A stretch of DNA of 64,000 nucleotides from Tetranychus cinnabarinus (lineage: Eukaryota; Arthropoda; Arachnida; Trombidiformes; Tetranychidae): contig WHVY01000001.1 of assembly GCA_022266195.1 (NCBI GenBank), positions 7,874,001 to 7,938,000 of the forward strand. The letters are read 5' to 3'. Below, one piece after another: positions 10,015 to 19,151 of this stretch. The notes under the pieces were generated by a model. It worked only from the letters and a program-made list of their open reading frames with translations, was not told the origin of the DNA and did not search any database. Made by a program: the position numbers and the translations under genes. Each line of letters opens with the position of its first letter. Position 1 is the stretch's first letter.

Positions 10015-10032
10015 TGGCGATCTTGCCAGGAT
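10015..10032 (+). other. Putative primer-binding site
   Basis: TGGCGATCTTGCCAGG begins 5 bases after the LTR end. A TGG at this place is the expected complement of a tRNA 3' CCA end. The tRNA identity was not determined. Confidence 0.6.
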
Positions 10033-10553
10033 AGGCTTACCTCCAATCTGGAACCTTGAATCTCACTAAATTAAGTTAAGTAAAAAAATTTGTTTTAACT
10101 ATTTTGTTACCTTGTGTTGTGTGATCTTAACTAACTTGTACACTTAGATCACAAAGAAGATCAAACTAAATTTTGTACATTACAATTGACTCTTTTATGA
10201 GACTATTCATCTGAATTGTATATCTTAGATTTACTAAGTGATGCCTTTGATATACTGTTTATACCAGACGTATTATCTAAATGTATTATCGCTTTAGCAT
10301 TGAAGGCAGTCAGAAATTGTAAACTAATCTAAGTGAATAAGCCTCACGTATAATGAATAATTTAGATTCATAGAATGAATTTAACTAAGGAATAGATAAA
10401 AGATTAGTGAACTACCAAATATGATGAATACATTGACTGATGAAATCCAATTTCAAAATACAGATTTAGCCTGAACTATTGATTATATAAAACCAGAGTA
10501 TTGCCGAGATCATATTCTCAAATTAGTTGAATCATTTCATACAGCCAAACTAA

Positions 10554-10570
10554 AACCCGGTGAGTGGGTT
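10554..10570 (+). promoter_or_regulatory. Leader hairpin with GGTGAGT loop, possible splice donor
   Basis: AACCC (10554-10558) pairs with GGGTT (10566-10570) around the loop GGTGAGT. The loop contains GTGAGT from 10560, a consensus 5' splice site. It belongs to the GGTGAT hairpin family of this element, and this copy differs from the consensus loop at exactly the position that creates the donor. Confidence 0.6.
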
Positions 10571-10579
10571 AATTGAGCT

Positions 10580-11860
10580 TAACCAAGCTGATTTACTGAT
10601 TCAAGTTGAATTGAGTTATTAAACAATTGAGTGAGATAAAGTTGACCTGAATCAATTGACTAGAGTTAAATAAGATTAAACAAATAGATTTAAACTTAAA
10701 CCAGGAAATGACCTGATTTAACATCTCAACTGGAAGAGAATTACTAGCATGCACTGACTTTGTTCACCGAACCAGTTTAACTGAACCAAATTGAACCGAA
10801 CGTAATATGATGAATTTAGTTAACCTGAAATCACCTGAACTAAATTAGATGAAATACATTAAACTGAACTAGATAACTGAACCAAATTAGAGAAGTGATT
10901 GAACCGAATAAAACGGTAACAATTGAAGTAATTAAACTCAATTGACTTAATTGAATCAATGATTAATCTGAATCAATTGAACTGATTGAACTCATGAAAC
11001 TGATCAAATGAATTAAATGAATTAAACTAAAATAAGTGAATGCAATTGCATAGATTAAAACTGAACAGAACTCACTGATGAACTAACCTGATTGATTGAA
11101 CTAAATTAATGAGATTGACTGAACTGAATCAACTTTTTACTATATTAATTAACGGAATCTGTTCAAGTGATTTAAATTCACTGATTAAAGTAAACTGAAT
11201 TAACTGATTAAAGTAAACTGAATTAACTGAATGGAATTGAGAGATTAATTAAACTGAATTGACTAAATAAATTATAATTGAATTAACTAGATTAATTAGA
11301 TTAACGAACTGATTAAGGATTAAGGTGATTAATTGAATGAACCAATTGATTAAAACTGAATAGAATTGAATTGAATTAATGAATCTGATCAACTGATTGA
11401 ACTGAGTAAACTGAATTGAATCGACCCAGTAAGCTGAATTTACTGATTCTAGTAAACTGAATTAACTGATTAAAGTGAACTGAATTAACTAATTCTAGTA
11501 AACTGAATTAACTGATTAAAGGAAACTGAATTAACTGATTAAAGGAAACTGAATTAACTGATTATAGTAAACTGAATTAACTGATTAAAGGAAACTGAAT
11601 TAACTGATTAAAGTAAACTGAATTAACTGATTAGTTGAACTGAATAAATTGATTATATTGAACTGAATTAATTAATTAAATGAACTGAATTAATCGATTA
11701 TCCTAAATTGAATTAATTGATTAACTGAACTTACTGAATTAACTTAACTTAATCAACTGATTGTACTGAACTGGATTAACTGATTAGCTTAACTGAATTA
11801 ACCGATTATATCGAACTGAATTAATTGATTGAATTAACTGATGATCAGTCCAACTACAAT
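10580..11860 (+). repeat. Degenerate AT-rich repeat array in the leader
   Basis: About 1.3 kb is built of short variants of CTGAATTAA and CTGATTAA. The clearest part, about 11440-11640, is a tandem array of about nine 23-bp units of the type AAAG[T/G]AAACTGAATTAACTGATT. Stops occur in every frame, so it does not code. It lies between the primer-binding site and the first ORF and may fall within an intron of subgenomic RNAs. Confidence 0.85.
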
Positions 11861-11969
11861 AATATTTTTTATTGACAGTGAAATAGTTATTCAATTCTTC
11901 TTACCTCTAAGCATTTTATTGATAATTATTAACAATTTAATAAACACCATTTCACTAGAATCAAACTAA

Positions 11970-12012
11970 ACCCGGTGATTGGGTGCATTGTGTATCACTC
12001 GGTGATGAGTGA
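11970..12012 (+). promoter_or_regulatory. Two adjacent GGTGAT-loop hairpins
   Basis: The first is ACCC (11970-11973) with GGGT (11981-11984) around GGTGATT. The second is TCACTC (11995-12000) with GAGTGA (12007-12012) around GGTGAT. The stems differ in sequence while the loop is kept. They lie just before the small membrane-protein ORF. Confidence 0.7.
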
Positions 12013-12037
12013 ACAAAAGAAAAATGTGTAAAACCTT

Positions 12038-12295
12038 TTGTTGTTTTATCATTTTAGTATTTTGGATTTTAGTAGGAATTCTAGTATGGAGGACAAAATA
12101 TATGAGATTCAACTGAATTCATATAACTCTTTCGAAGATTCAGAACCTGAAGAAAATCATTTGACTTTCACTATTAATGAATCAAGTATTAATGTAATAG
12201 TTTTAATTCTTATGAGCTTACCAATCCTAGTACTTATTTACAAAATATTTGCTGACATTTACTACATGTACACAGTTTATCATCAGCCAGCTTAA
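12038..12295 (+). CDS. Small single-pass membrane protein upstream of gag
   Basis: This 85-codon frame begins at 12038, with an alternative Met at 12086 (codon 17, after possible splice acceptors) that gives a 69-aa product. It has a short acidic N-terminal part (EDSEPEEN region), one strongly hydrophobic segment (about residues 52-72), and a Tyr-rich C-terminal tail. It ends 17 bases before the gag start. I do not recognise a family. Position and length suggest an accessory, viroporin-like or leader-type membrane protein, but that is inference; a chance ORF cannot be excluded. The acidic-then-hydrophobic layout in an otherwise non-coding leader favours a real gene. Confidence 0.5.
   Translation: MLFYHFSILDFSRNSSMEDKIYEIQLNSYNSFEDSEPEENHLTFTINESSINVIVLILMSLPILVLIYKIFADIYYMYTVYHQPA
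12047..12073 (+). promoter_or_regulatory. Possible splice acceptors before the first ORF
   Basis: A T-rich run ends in ATTTTAG at 12051-12057, and a second TTTTAG follows near 12072, upstream of the ATG at 12086. Either could pair with the donor at 10560 and remove the repeat-rich leader. Predicted from sequence only. Confidence 0.35.
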
Positions 12296-12312
12296 GTATT
12301 CATTAAATTAAA

Positions 12313-15300
12313 ATGTCTCAGAACAAGGAAACGCAAGTAAGCAGTATGACTAAAAAGTCAAAAGAACGTCAACCTGTAAATCAATTTATACATATAAGCA
12401 ACTTCTCTGGTGATAATGAAGGAGAAGATCTACTCGAATGGCTAGAGTCATTCGAAGCATCTGCTGCTGCTTTAGAATGGGATGATGAAACAAAATTAAA
12501 AGCTCTTCCAGCGTATTTAACAGGAACTGCTGCAAAATGGTACAGATGCTGTATTAAAACTCTCGAAGAAAAAGATAAACCTAAGACGTTTGCTGAATTG
12601 CAAACAAAAATGGTAAAAGGGTTAGCCCCTTCCAATTACAGAAATAGTTTGATGAGAGAACTAAATGAGAAAAGGCAACAGCCTGGTCAGTCAGCTTTTG
12701 CTTATGCTTACGACATTCGAGACTTATGTCGAAAAATAAATCCAAAAATGGATGAAAATTTAGTTCATAGTTTTATCCATAGAGGATTGAACCCAGCAGT
12801 CAAGACGCGAATGGATTTATTATCAACTAATAATGATTTAGACTTTGACACTAGATTGTCCCATGCCGAGAGATCGGTGGGAGAAATAAAATTTTTAGAG
12901 GATAGTGGTGAAGATCACCCTCTACATAAACAAATTAGCTCATTAACTGAACAATTGACAAATCTAACTGAACAATTTGAATGTATTCAAATGAATTTAG
13001 AGTCTAGAAGAAGAGAAAGAGATTACAGTCGAAACGATAATCGATATCGACAAACAACCTATCAATATCAGGCCCCTCAGCCTCGACCAACCTATCAACC
13101 ACGTTATCCAAATCAATCGTATCCAAACCCATCTTATTCAAATCAACCTTATCAGAACAGGTATCAACCTCGATACCAACCTCCATATACACAAACTGAA
13201 CCCAAAAGAGTAAATTTTACTCCAGACGAAAACTCAATGAACCTCAATCAAAGCTTACACTGTTACCAGTGTAATGGTGTGGGGCATAAGAAAACTGATT
13301 GCCCGAGTAGACCAGTAGCACCTAGAAGCGCTGGTTGGTCAAGGGAAACCAATGTTGGAGAATCTTGGCGTTCTCCACATTATTCTCGAAAACAAGCTTA
13401 TGAAGAACAACCTCAGACTTCTTCTAGCTATCGAAGAAGGGGTTACACACCTGATAAAAATTTGAGTAAATCTCCTCCAAGATCGATGCGACCTTCAAGA
13501 GAAGAATCGCCTTCAACTTCTACAGCACGTAGACGATATCGATCGCCGAGCCCTAGAGCTAGGCGTAGATCTAAATCAAGATCTAAATCTCCTACCAATG
13601 AAAGAAAAACAAAGGTAGTAAAAGCAGTATATAGAGGTTATTCAGATGAAGAAGATGATGATGACGGTGATGTCAGAAGACAAGTTTTGTCCATCATTAG
13701 TAAAATACATAAACGCAAGAGAGATCTAACTTTTGCAAACATGAAAATAAAAGGTAAAACTGTTGAGTGCCTCGTTGACACAGGATCACAAATCACAATC
13801 CTTACTAAAGAAATAATTAATAAATTAGAACTAGATTATTCAAAATATAAAGGTCCAACAAATTTAACAGCAGGAAATGCTCCTTTGAATGTTCTAGGCG
13901 AAACTTATCAGAACATTATTATTTATGATGCATTGAATGAAGTGGAGATAAAAACTCCAATAATCATTTTGAATCAACTTCCTTGCAACATCAAAGGAAT
14001 AATTGGATTTGATGTTTTACAAACAGGTAAATTCTGGATTGATTGTGAAAAAGCTAAGTTAGTAATTAATCAAGCGCCAGCAAGAAAAATCAAATTGCTA
14101 GAAAAGGCCTTGGCCAAATTATTAGCTGAAAGAGACGATAATTCTACAGTTTCAACTAGAATGAGTGAAAGATCAAGCATCACGTACCCCGGTGATTTTG
14201 GGGACAATTTTTCACTCATTAGTGAATCAAAACCATCAGTAAAAGAGTTAGTAGTTAGCAGTATGATACAAGAATTGAAGCTCGAAGTTAACAATGAAAT
14301 AAAAAGAGAAACTAGAAGAAATTTGGAAAAACTAATTGAAAAATATAGACCTGCTTTTGCAGCAACTGCAAAAGAATTAGGGTTTTCCAATGTCTTCGTG
14401 CATCAAATAAACACAGGTAACCACCCTCCTATTTCACAAAAGCCTTACAGAATGTCAGAAGAAAAACGGAAAATAGCAGAAAATTCAATAAACGAGTTAA
14501 TCGATGAAGGCATCGTTGTTCCTTCTTGTTCCCCTTGGGCTTCACCAATTGTTTTGGTTGCTAAGAAGGGAACTGAAGAAGTTCGACTTTGTGTAGATTA
14601 TCGCAAATTGAATGAAATTACAGTTAAAGATAAATTCCCTTTACCAAATATTCAAGATTACTTAGATAGTCTTCAGGGAATGAAATATTTCACCTTATTA
14701 GATTTAAGGTCAGGTTACCATCAAATGGCTTTAGATCCAGCAGATCAACCAAAAACAGCTTTTGTTACTCCTAGTGGTCTTTATGAATATACTAGACTTC
14801 CCTTTGGTCTAGCAAATGGACCCTCGTCATTCATGAGAATGATGAGCATTGTCTTGGGAGGATTAATTTATAACACTTGTTTGATTTTCATTGATGATCT
14901 ACTTATTTTTTCAAAAAATGAAGAAGAACATTTGGAACGACTTGAAACCATTTTTAGACGACTAATAAGGGCAGGATTAACTCTTAAACCAAATAAATGC
15001 TCCTTCTTTAAACAGAAAATACTTTACTTAGGACATATTGTTAGTGAACAGGGACAAGAAGTAGACCCCGAGAAAATCCAAAAGGTCCAACAATTTCCAA
15101 CTCCACGAACTGTTAGGGACATTAAATCTTTTGTAGCTTTGTGTTCTTATTATCGAAGATTCATAAAAGACTTCGCATTGATTGCAAGACCACTTACTAA
15201 TTTAACTCGAAAGGATTTACTTTTTGAGTGGGGTCCTGCACAGGAAAACGCCTTCAATGAGTTGAAAACGAAGTTAACAACACCTCCTGTTCTTGCCCAT

Positions 15301-18300
15301 TACGATCCAAACAAACAAACCCAATTAAGAGTCGATGCTTCAGGTTATGGTTTAGGAGCGATTCTCTTACAGAAAAGTGATAATGGGTGGCATCCAATCG
15401 CTTTTGCAAGCAGAATCCTTAGAGGAGCTGAACTAAATTATCCGATCTCGGATAAAGAGTGTTTAGCTATTGTATGGGCAGTTCAAAAATTTAGAGTCTA
15501 TTTAGAAGGAATTAAATTCGAAGTAGTAACAGATCATTGTGCACTTTGTCACATTCACTCAAAAAAGAATTTACCCGCAAGATTACAACGTTATGCGATG
15601 GCTTTGCAATCATTTGACTTCACAGTTACTTATAAATCAGGCAAGAAACATGCAGATGTAGACTGCCTGTCACGTTACCCCATTGCAGACATTCCCGTAG
15701 ACAATCTTAAAGATGAATGCGAGGAATTATTTACTATGTTAGTTGAGGAAACAACTGCAGAAAATTTTGACTTGATAACAAAACAACGACAAGACCCAAG
15801 ATGTAGTAAAATACTAAATCAAATGGAAAATTTAGCAAATTTAGCCCCTAAGGAAAGAAAAAGAATGAATCGTTTTAGAATAGAAAATGGAACCTTATAT
15901 AGACTAACAACCAATCATTATGGAGAAACTTGGAACGTCGTTCTCCCTAGAGAACTAATTCCAAAAGTTCTAGAAGAATACCACGATGCAATGATTTCTG
16001 GTCATCCTGGGTTATTTTCAACTTATAATAAAATTAAACAATTTTATTGGTGGCCACAGATGACTAAAGACATTACAAACCATGTTAAAAATTGCTTAAC
16101 TTGTCAATTAAACAAACTTGGAAGGGGAACTTTAGAAGCTCCTTTACAATCTATCGTTGTTAATAATGCATTTGATAAAATTGGAATAGACTTGATTGGT
16201 CCGTTACCAAAGTCTTACGGTCAGCAATACATTGTTGTCTGTACAGACTACTTTACTAGATGGATAGAAGTAGAAGCTATCGGTGATTTGATGGCTGAAA
16301 CAATTGCGGAATTTTTAGTTAATAAGATCTTCCTTCGTCATGGTTGTCCAAAAACAATCCTGAGTGATCAAGGTAGAAACTTTATCTCTTCCATTGTTGG
16401 AGAAGTTAAAAATTTTATGGGAAGTAAATGGTCCTTTTCAACATCTTATCATCCAGCAACAAATGGTTTGACTGAAAAAGCTAATCAAACCGTTTGTACA
16501 ATGTTAACACACTATTGTCAGAATGATAACCGTAAAAAATGGGCAAGATTAATCCCGGTGATGGGATTTGCTTACAACACTAGCGTTAATAAATCTACCA
16601 AAAGTTCTCCCTTTTACCTATTGTATGGAAGACACCCTGTTTTACCAATAGACATTATATTAAATACCAAAACGTTCAAAAGTTTACCAAAAACAGTTAG
16701 AGAATCCATTTCACAATGGCCTCAATTACGAGATCAAGCCAGACTTTACTCGATAGAATCAAAAGAAAACCAGAAGATACAACACGATATGAAAAAACTT
16801 AGAGACTTCAATGTAGGAGAAGAAGTCATGTATAGAATTTATCAAGGATCAAAGAAGTTAACTCCCAAATTCTCAGGTCCATACAAAATCATAGAAAAGT
16901 TAGGAAAAACAACCTACAGAATTCTGCCCTTAGGAGAAAAGGGAAAAATAAAAAGGGCTCATGGTAGCCAACTTAAACCTTTCCATACACCAATACAAAG
17001 TTCACAAAAGGAAACTAGTATTAATAGAGTAGGAAAAATAAAACCTTATCGCTCTTCCTTATCAACGTCCTTAATACTTTTAATGGGACTAATTTGCTTA
17101 GTAGCTGGGCAAATTAACCCTTTCATAACTGGAGATACAATCTTATGGAAAGAAACAGAACACAAACCTAGAAAAGCAACACAAGAAATAAGAATAATTT
17201 TAGCCTTCTCAAATCCTTGCAAAGAAATGCTAACTTATGACAGCGACGAATGGGGCAAAATAACAAATAAATCAAACCCAAAATACGGATGTCCTATGAA
17301 TAACCGCGTATGTCCATACGTGAGAACTTCTTTACATGCTCTAGAAGGGTATTGCTCTGAATTTATTGACACAAAATATATTCAACCGATTAGATTCATC
17401 CCACAAATTACAACTAAGGAAGATAGATCTCCACAGTTAATAAAAAGAGAACTTCTTACTGCGATAGCTGTTGGGTCAACAGCTATTGTGGTCGGCGGTG
17501 TGGTACTTACAGGAGTAGCATACATGTATAAAAGTGTCATGACACCTGACATCGATTTTAAACCCGTGTTGGAAGCCATTACAAAACAAGATGAAGAATA
17601 CAAGAAAGCGATGAAAACACAATTTGACCATTTAGTCAACGTTACAAAACTCCTGCATGAACAACAACAACAAATTGATATGATTAAAAAATTGATACCA
17701 GTTGTTTCCTTTCAAGCAGCTGATGTCATAACTGGTTCAAATACTCAGTTAATGACAATGCAAAAATTCAATGACAGTATAAAACAATCAAGGCCAACAA
17801 TAGATCGTAATTTCTTCAAGTCTCTAAAAATAAATTTGCAGTGTGACGATTGTGACTTATCAGTAATTGAAAAAATCTCAGTAAAAGTTCACAATGAAAA
17901 TAAATATCCAATATTAAGTTTGGACTTCACAACCTTTAGGCAAGACCAGGTTACAAAAATCTTTCAAGCGGACCCATTTTTGTTATATAAAACCAATGCG
18001 ACACATACATGTAAAATTAAATACAAAGGACCAGAATACCTATTAGTAAATACCACCACATACCAGTTCTGTGAAATTGAGGAAAGTGAGTTGAAGTCAC
18101 CAAACCCTATTTTCACCAAAGTGTCAACTTGCCCAAATAAGTTCAATAAAACACAGCTCTGGAGAGATGAGCATTGTGTCTCTAGAAACGTAAATGAAAC
18201 AATTGTGGCGGAAAAAATTCAAGTTAAAAATATGGGTGATCATTATTTGATTCATTGTGCAGGACATAAAATTGAAATATACTCAGGTACTTATTCATGT

Positions 18301-18750
18301 CCAAACCAAGTTATCAAACTATCAAAATATACCAATTTCAGTATCGATGACATGAAGTACACTTCCACTAATTTTTTTCTTTACGTTAGAGGTCCCAGAG
18401 TAACTGAACATACTCAAGCAATAAATTTAAAACTATTTCAACCAACTTATCAAGAAATCAATATACCAACATTAGAATTTGAACTCCTAGATGCAGCTCA
18501 TGAGAAAGTACTTTCTAGTTTCGAGAAAATCACTCTTACTTGGAAATTTGATTATGTTAAATGGATTTCAATTTCACTATTAGTAACCATTTGCTTCTTG
18601 TTATGTTCTCTTAGCGTACGTTTTATGTTCACCCCAAAGCGAACAGTATACTCAATAGTTTACGATGAGAGGGATAACAGAACGAACAGAGTAGATAAAA
18701 TAAGAGATAAAAGACAACCAGAAGTAATACCTTTACATAAATGCTATTAA
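12313..18750 (+). CDS. Gag-Pol-Env polyprotein in one uninterrupted ORF
   Basis: The 2145-aa ORF encodes, in order: Gag capsid-type domain (about 30-200, Retrotrans_gag-like); a Tyr/Gln/Pro-rich stretch (about 250-295); a CCHC zinc knuckle (317-330); an Arg/Ser-rich segment (about 400-440); aspartic protease with DTGS at D489; reverse transcriptase (about 710-880, FIDD at 859-862); RNase H (VDASGYGLGAILL, D1008); integrase with H1224, H1231, C1261, C1264 zinc site and catalytic D1293, D1352, E1388 (D-35-E); and Env. Env has a hydrophobic signal-like segment (about 1582-1600), a Cys-rich N-glycosylated ectodomain, a basic cleavage-like KR at 1711-1712 followed by a hydrophobic fusion-peptide-like stretch (about 1714-1735), and a C-terminal membrane anchor (2084-2107). 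No frameshift or stop separates gag, pol and env, which is unusual. Separate Env expression would need splicing or proteolysis. Confidence 0.95.
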   Translation: MSQNKETQVSSMTKKSKERQPVNQFIHISNFSGDNEGEDLLEWLESFEASAAALEWDDETKLKALPAYLTGTAAKWYRCCIKTLEEKDKPKTFAELQTKMVKGLAPSNYRNSLMRELNEKRQQPGQSAFAYAYDIRDLCRKINPKMDENLVHSFIHRGLNPAVKTRMDLLSTNNDLDFDTRLSHAERSVGEIKFLEDSGEDHPLHKQISSLTEQLTNLTEQFECIQMNLESRRRERDYSRNDNRYRQTTYQYQAPQPRPTYQPRYPNQSYPNPSYSNQPYQNRYQPRYQPPYTQTEPKRVNFTPDENSMNLNQSLHCYQCNGVGHKKTDCPSRPVAPRSAGWSRETNVGESWRSPHYSRKQAYEEQPQTSSSYRRRGYTPDKNLSKSPPRSMRPSREESPSTSTARRRYRSPSPRARRRSKSRSKSPTNERKTKVVKAVYRGYSDEEDDDDGDVRRQVLSIISKIHKRKRDLTFANMKIKGKTVECLVDTGSQITILTKEIINKLELDYSKYKGPTNLTAGNAPLNVLGETYQNIIIYDALNEVEIKTPIIILNQLPCNIKGIIGFDVLQTGKFWIDCEKAKLVINQAPARKIKLLEKALAKLLAERDDNSTVSTRMSERSSITYPGDFGDNFSLISESKPSVKELVVSSMIQELKLEVNNEIKRETRRNLEKLIEKYRPAFAATAKELGFSNVFVHQINTGNHPPISQKPYRMSEEKRKIAENSINELIDEGIVVPSCSPWASPIVLVAKKGTEEVRLCVDYRKLNEITVKDKFPLPNIQDYLDSLQGMKYFTLLDLRSGYHQMALDPADQPKTAFVTPSGLYEYTRLPFGLANGPSSFMRMMSIVLGGLIYNTCLIFIDDLLIFSKNEEEHLERLETIFRRLIRAGLTLKPNKCSFFKQKILYLGHIVSEQGQEVDPEKIQKVQQFPTPRTVRDIKSFVALCSYYRRFIKDFALIARPLTNLTRKDLLFEWGPAQENAFNELKTKLTTPPVLAHYDPNKQTQLRVDASGYGLGAILLQKSDNGWHPIAFASRILRGAELNYPISDKECLAIVWAVQKFRVYLEGIKFEVVTDHCALCHIHSKKNLPARLQRYAMALQSFDFTVTYKSGKKHADVDCLSRYPIADIPVDNLKDECEELFTMLVEETTAENFDLITKQRQDPRCSKILNQMENLANLAPKERKRMNRFRIENGTLYRLTTNHYGETWNVVLPRELIPKVLEEYHDAMISGHPGLFSTYNKIKQFYWWPQMTKDITNHVKNCLTCQLNKLGRGTLEAPLQSIVVNNAFDKIGIDLIGPLPKSYGQQYIVVCTDYFTRWIEVEAIGDLMAETIAEFLVNKIFLRHGCPKTILSDQGRNFISSIVGEVKNFMGSKWSFSTSYHPATNGLTEKANQTVCTMLTHYCQNDNRKKWARLIPVMGFAYNTSVNKSTKSSPFYLLYGRHPVLPIDIILNTKTFKSLPKTVRESISQWPQLRDQARLYSIESKENQKIQHDMKKLRDFNVGEEVMYRIYQGSKKLTPKFSGPYKIIEKLGKTTYRILPLGEKGKIKRAHGSQLKPFHTPIQSSQKETSINRVGKIKPYRSSLSTSLILLMGLICLVAGQINPFITGDTILWKETEHKPRKATQEIRIILAFSNPCKEMLTYDSDEWGKITNKSNPKYGCPMNNRVCPYVRTSLHALEGYCSEFIDTKYIQPIRFIPQITTKEDRSPQLIKRELLTAIAVGSTAIVVGGVVLTGVAYMYKSVMTPDIDFKPVLEAITKQDEEYKKAMKTQFDHLVNVTKLLHEQQQQIDMIKKLIPVVSFQAADVITGSNTQLMTMQKFNDSIKQSRPTIDRNFFKSLKINLQCDDCDLSVIEKISVKVHNENKYPILSLDFTTFRQDQVTKIFQADPFLLYKTNATHTCKIKYKGPEYLLVNTTTYQFCEIEESELKSPNPIFTKVSTCPNKFNKTQLWRDEHCVSRNVNETIVAEKIQVKNMGDHYLIHCAGHKIEIYSGTYSCPNQVIKLSKYTNFSIDDMKYTSTNFFLYVRGPRVTEHTQAINLKLFQPTYQEINIPTLEFELLDAAHEKVLSSFEKITLTWKFDYVKWISISLLVTICFLLCSLSVRFMFTPKRTVYSIVYDERDNRTNRVDKIRDKRQPEVIPLHKCY
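13662..13675 (+). promoter_or_regulatory. GGTGAT hairpin in gag coding sequence
   Basis: TGAC (13662-13665) pairs with GTCA (13672-13675) around GGTGAT. Short stem, listed as a member of the element's hairpin family. Confidence 0.45.
14184..14205 (+). promoter_or_regulatory. GGTGAT hairpin between protease and RT
   Basis: CCCC (14187-14190) pairs with GGGG (14200-14203) around GGTGATTTT. With a bulged A at 14186 the stem extends by two pairs (GT with AC). Confidence 0.45.
16275..16296 (+). promoter_or_regulatory. GGTGAT hairpin in integrase coding sequence (1)
   Basis: AGCTATC (16275-16281) pairs with GATGGCT (16290-16296), with one G-U pair, around GGTGATTT. Confidence 0.5.
16551..16568 (+). 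promoter_or_regulatory. GGTGAT hairpin in integrase coding sequence (2)
   Basis: AATCCC (16551-16556) pairs perfectly with GGGATT (16563-16568) around the exact loop GGTGAT. Confidence 0.6.
18228..18248 (+). promoter_or_regulatory. GGTGAT hairpin in env coding sequence
   Basis: AAATATG (18228-18234) pairs with CATTATTT (18241-18248), with one bulged T, around GGTGAT (18235-18240). Confidence 0.4.
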
Positions 18751-18866
18751 AATAAATTTTGGGAAATAATCATGGTGATGGGAAATGATAAAATTGAACA
18801 AAAACAAAAAAAAAATCACAAATACAAAAAACAAAACAAAAAACTAATAAGAAAAAGAAAGAAAAC

Positions 18867-19113
18867 GCCCGGTGATTGGGCTATAAAAAAAACACTAACT
18901 AAATTCTATTAATGACAAAGCTAAAAGATAAAAGTAAAAGCCCGGTGAATGGGCTGAAAAAAAATGCAAACACAAACACCCGGTAATTGGGGTATAATAA
19001 GAACCCGGTGATTGGGTTGGAAAAAAATAATAAAATTAAGTGCCCGGTGATTGGGTTAAGTTTTAAGTGACCAGAGATGGGTCATAAAAATAAAAGTCCC
19101 GGTGATTGGGACT
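18867..19113 (+). promoter_or_regulatory. Cluster of seven GGTGATT-loop hairpins between env and the exonuclease ORF
   Basis: Hairpins with left arm, loop and right arm: 18867 GCCC-GGTGATT-GGGC; 18939 AGCCC-GGTGAAT-GGGCT; 18978 ACCC-GGTAATT-GGG (weak); 19002 AACCC-GGTGATT-GGGTT; 19042 GCCC-GGTGATT-GGGT (one G-U); 19068 TGACC-AGAGATG-GGTCA (divergent loop); 19095 AGTCCC-GGTGATT-GGGACT. Stem flanks change on both sides together while the loop is held, which is covariation evidence for an RNA structure. The spacers are A-rich and unstructured. The cluster fills most of the 400-base gap between env and the next ORF. Confidence 0.85.
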
Positions 19114-19124
19114 GATTAATCATT

Positions 19125-19150
19125 TTCTTTTCTTCTCTTTTATCTAACAG
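19125..19150 (+). promoter_or_regulatory. Splice acceptor directly before the exonuclease ORF
   Basis: A long pyrimidine tract (19125-19145) ends in CTAACAG, with AG at 19149-19150. The next base is G and the ATG follows at 19152-19154. This is a textbook 3' splice site and implies that the exonuclease ORF is made from a spliced subgenomic RNA. Confidence 0.75.
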
Positions 19151-19151
19151 G

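Noticed and set aside
12402..12427. Possible GGTGAT hairpin at the gag start
   Set aside because: The arms CTTCTC and GAGAAG leave a 14-base loop, unlike the other family members.
18867..19113. CRISPR-like interpretation of the repeated CCCGGTGATTGGG units
   Set aside because: Spacing is irregular, the flanking stems covary, and the context is a eukaryotic retroelement. An RNA hairpin family explains it better.
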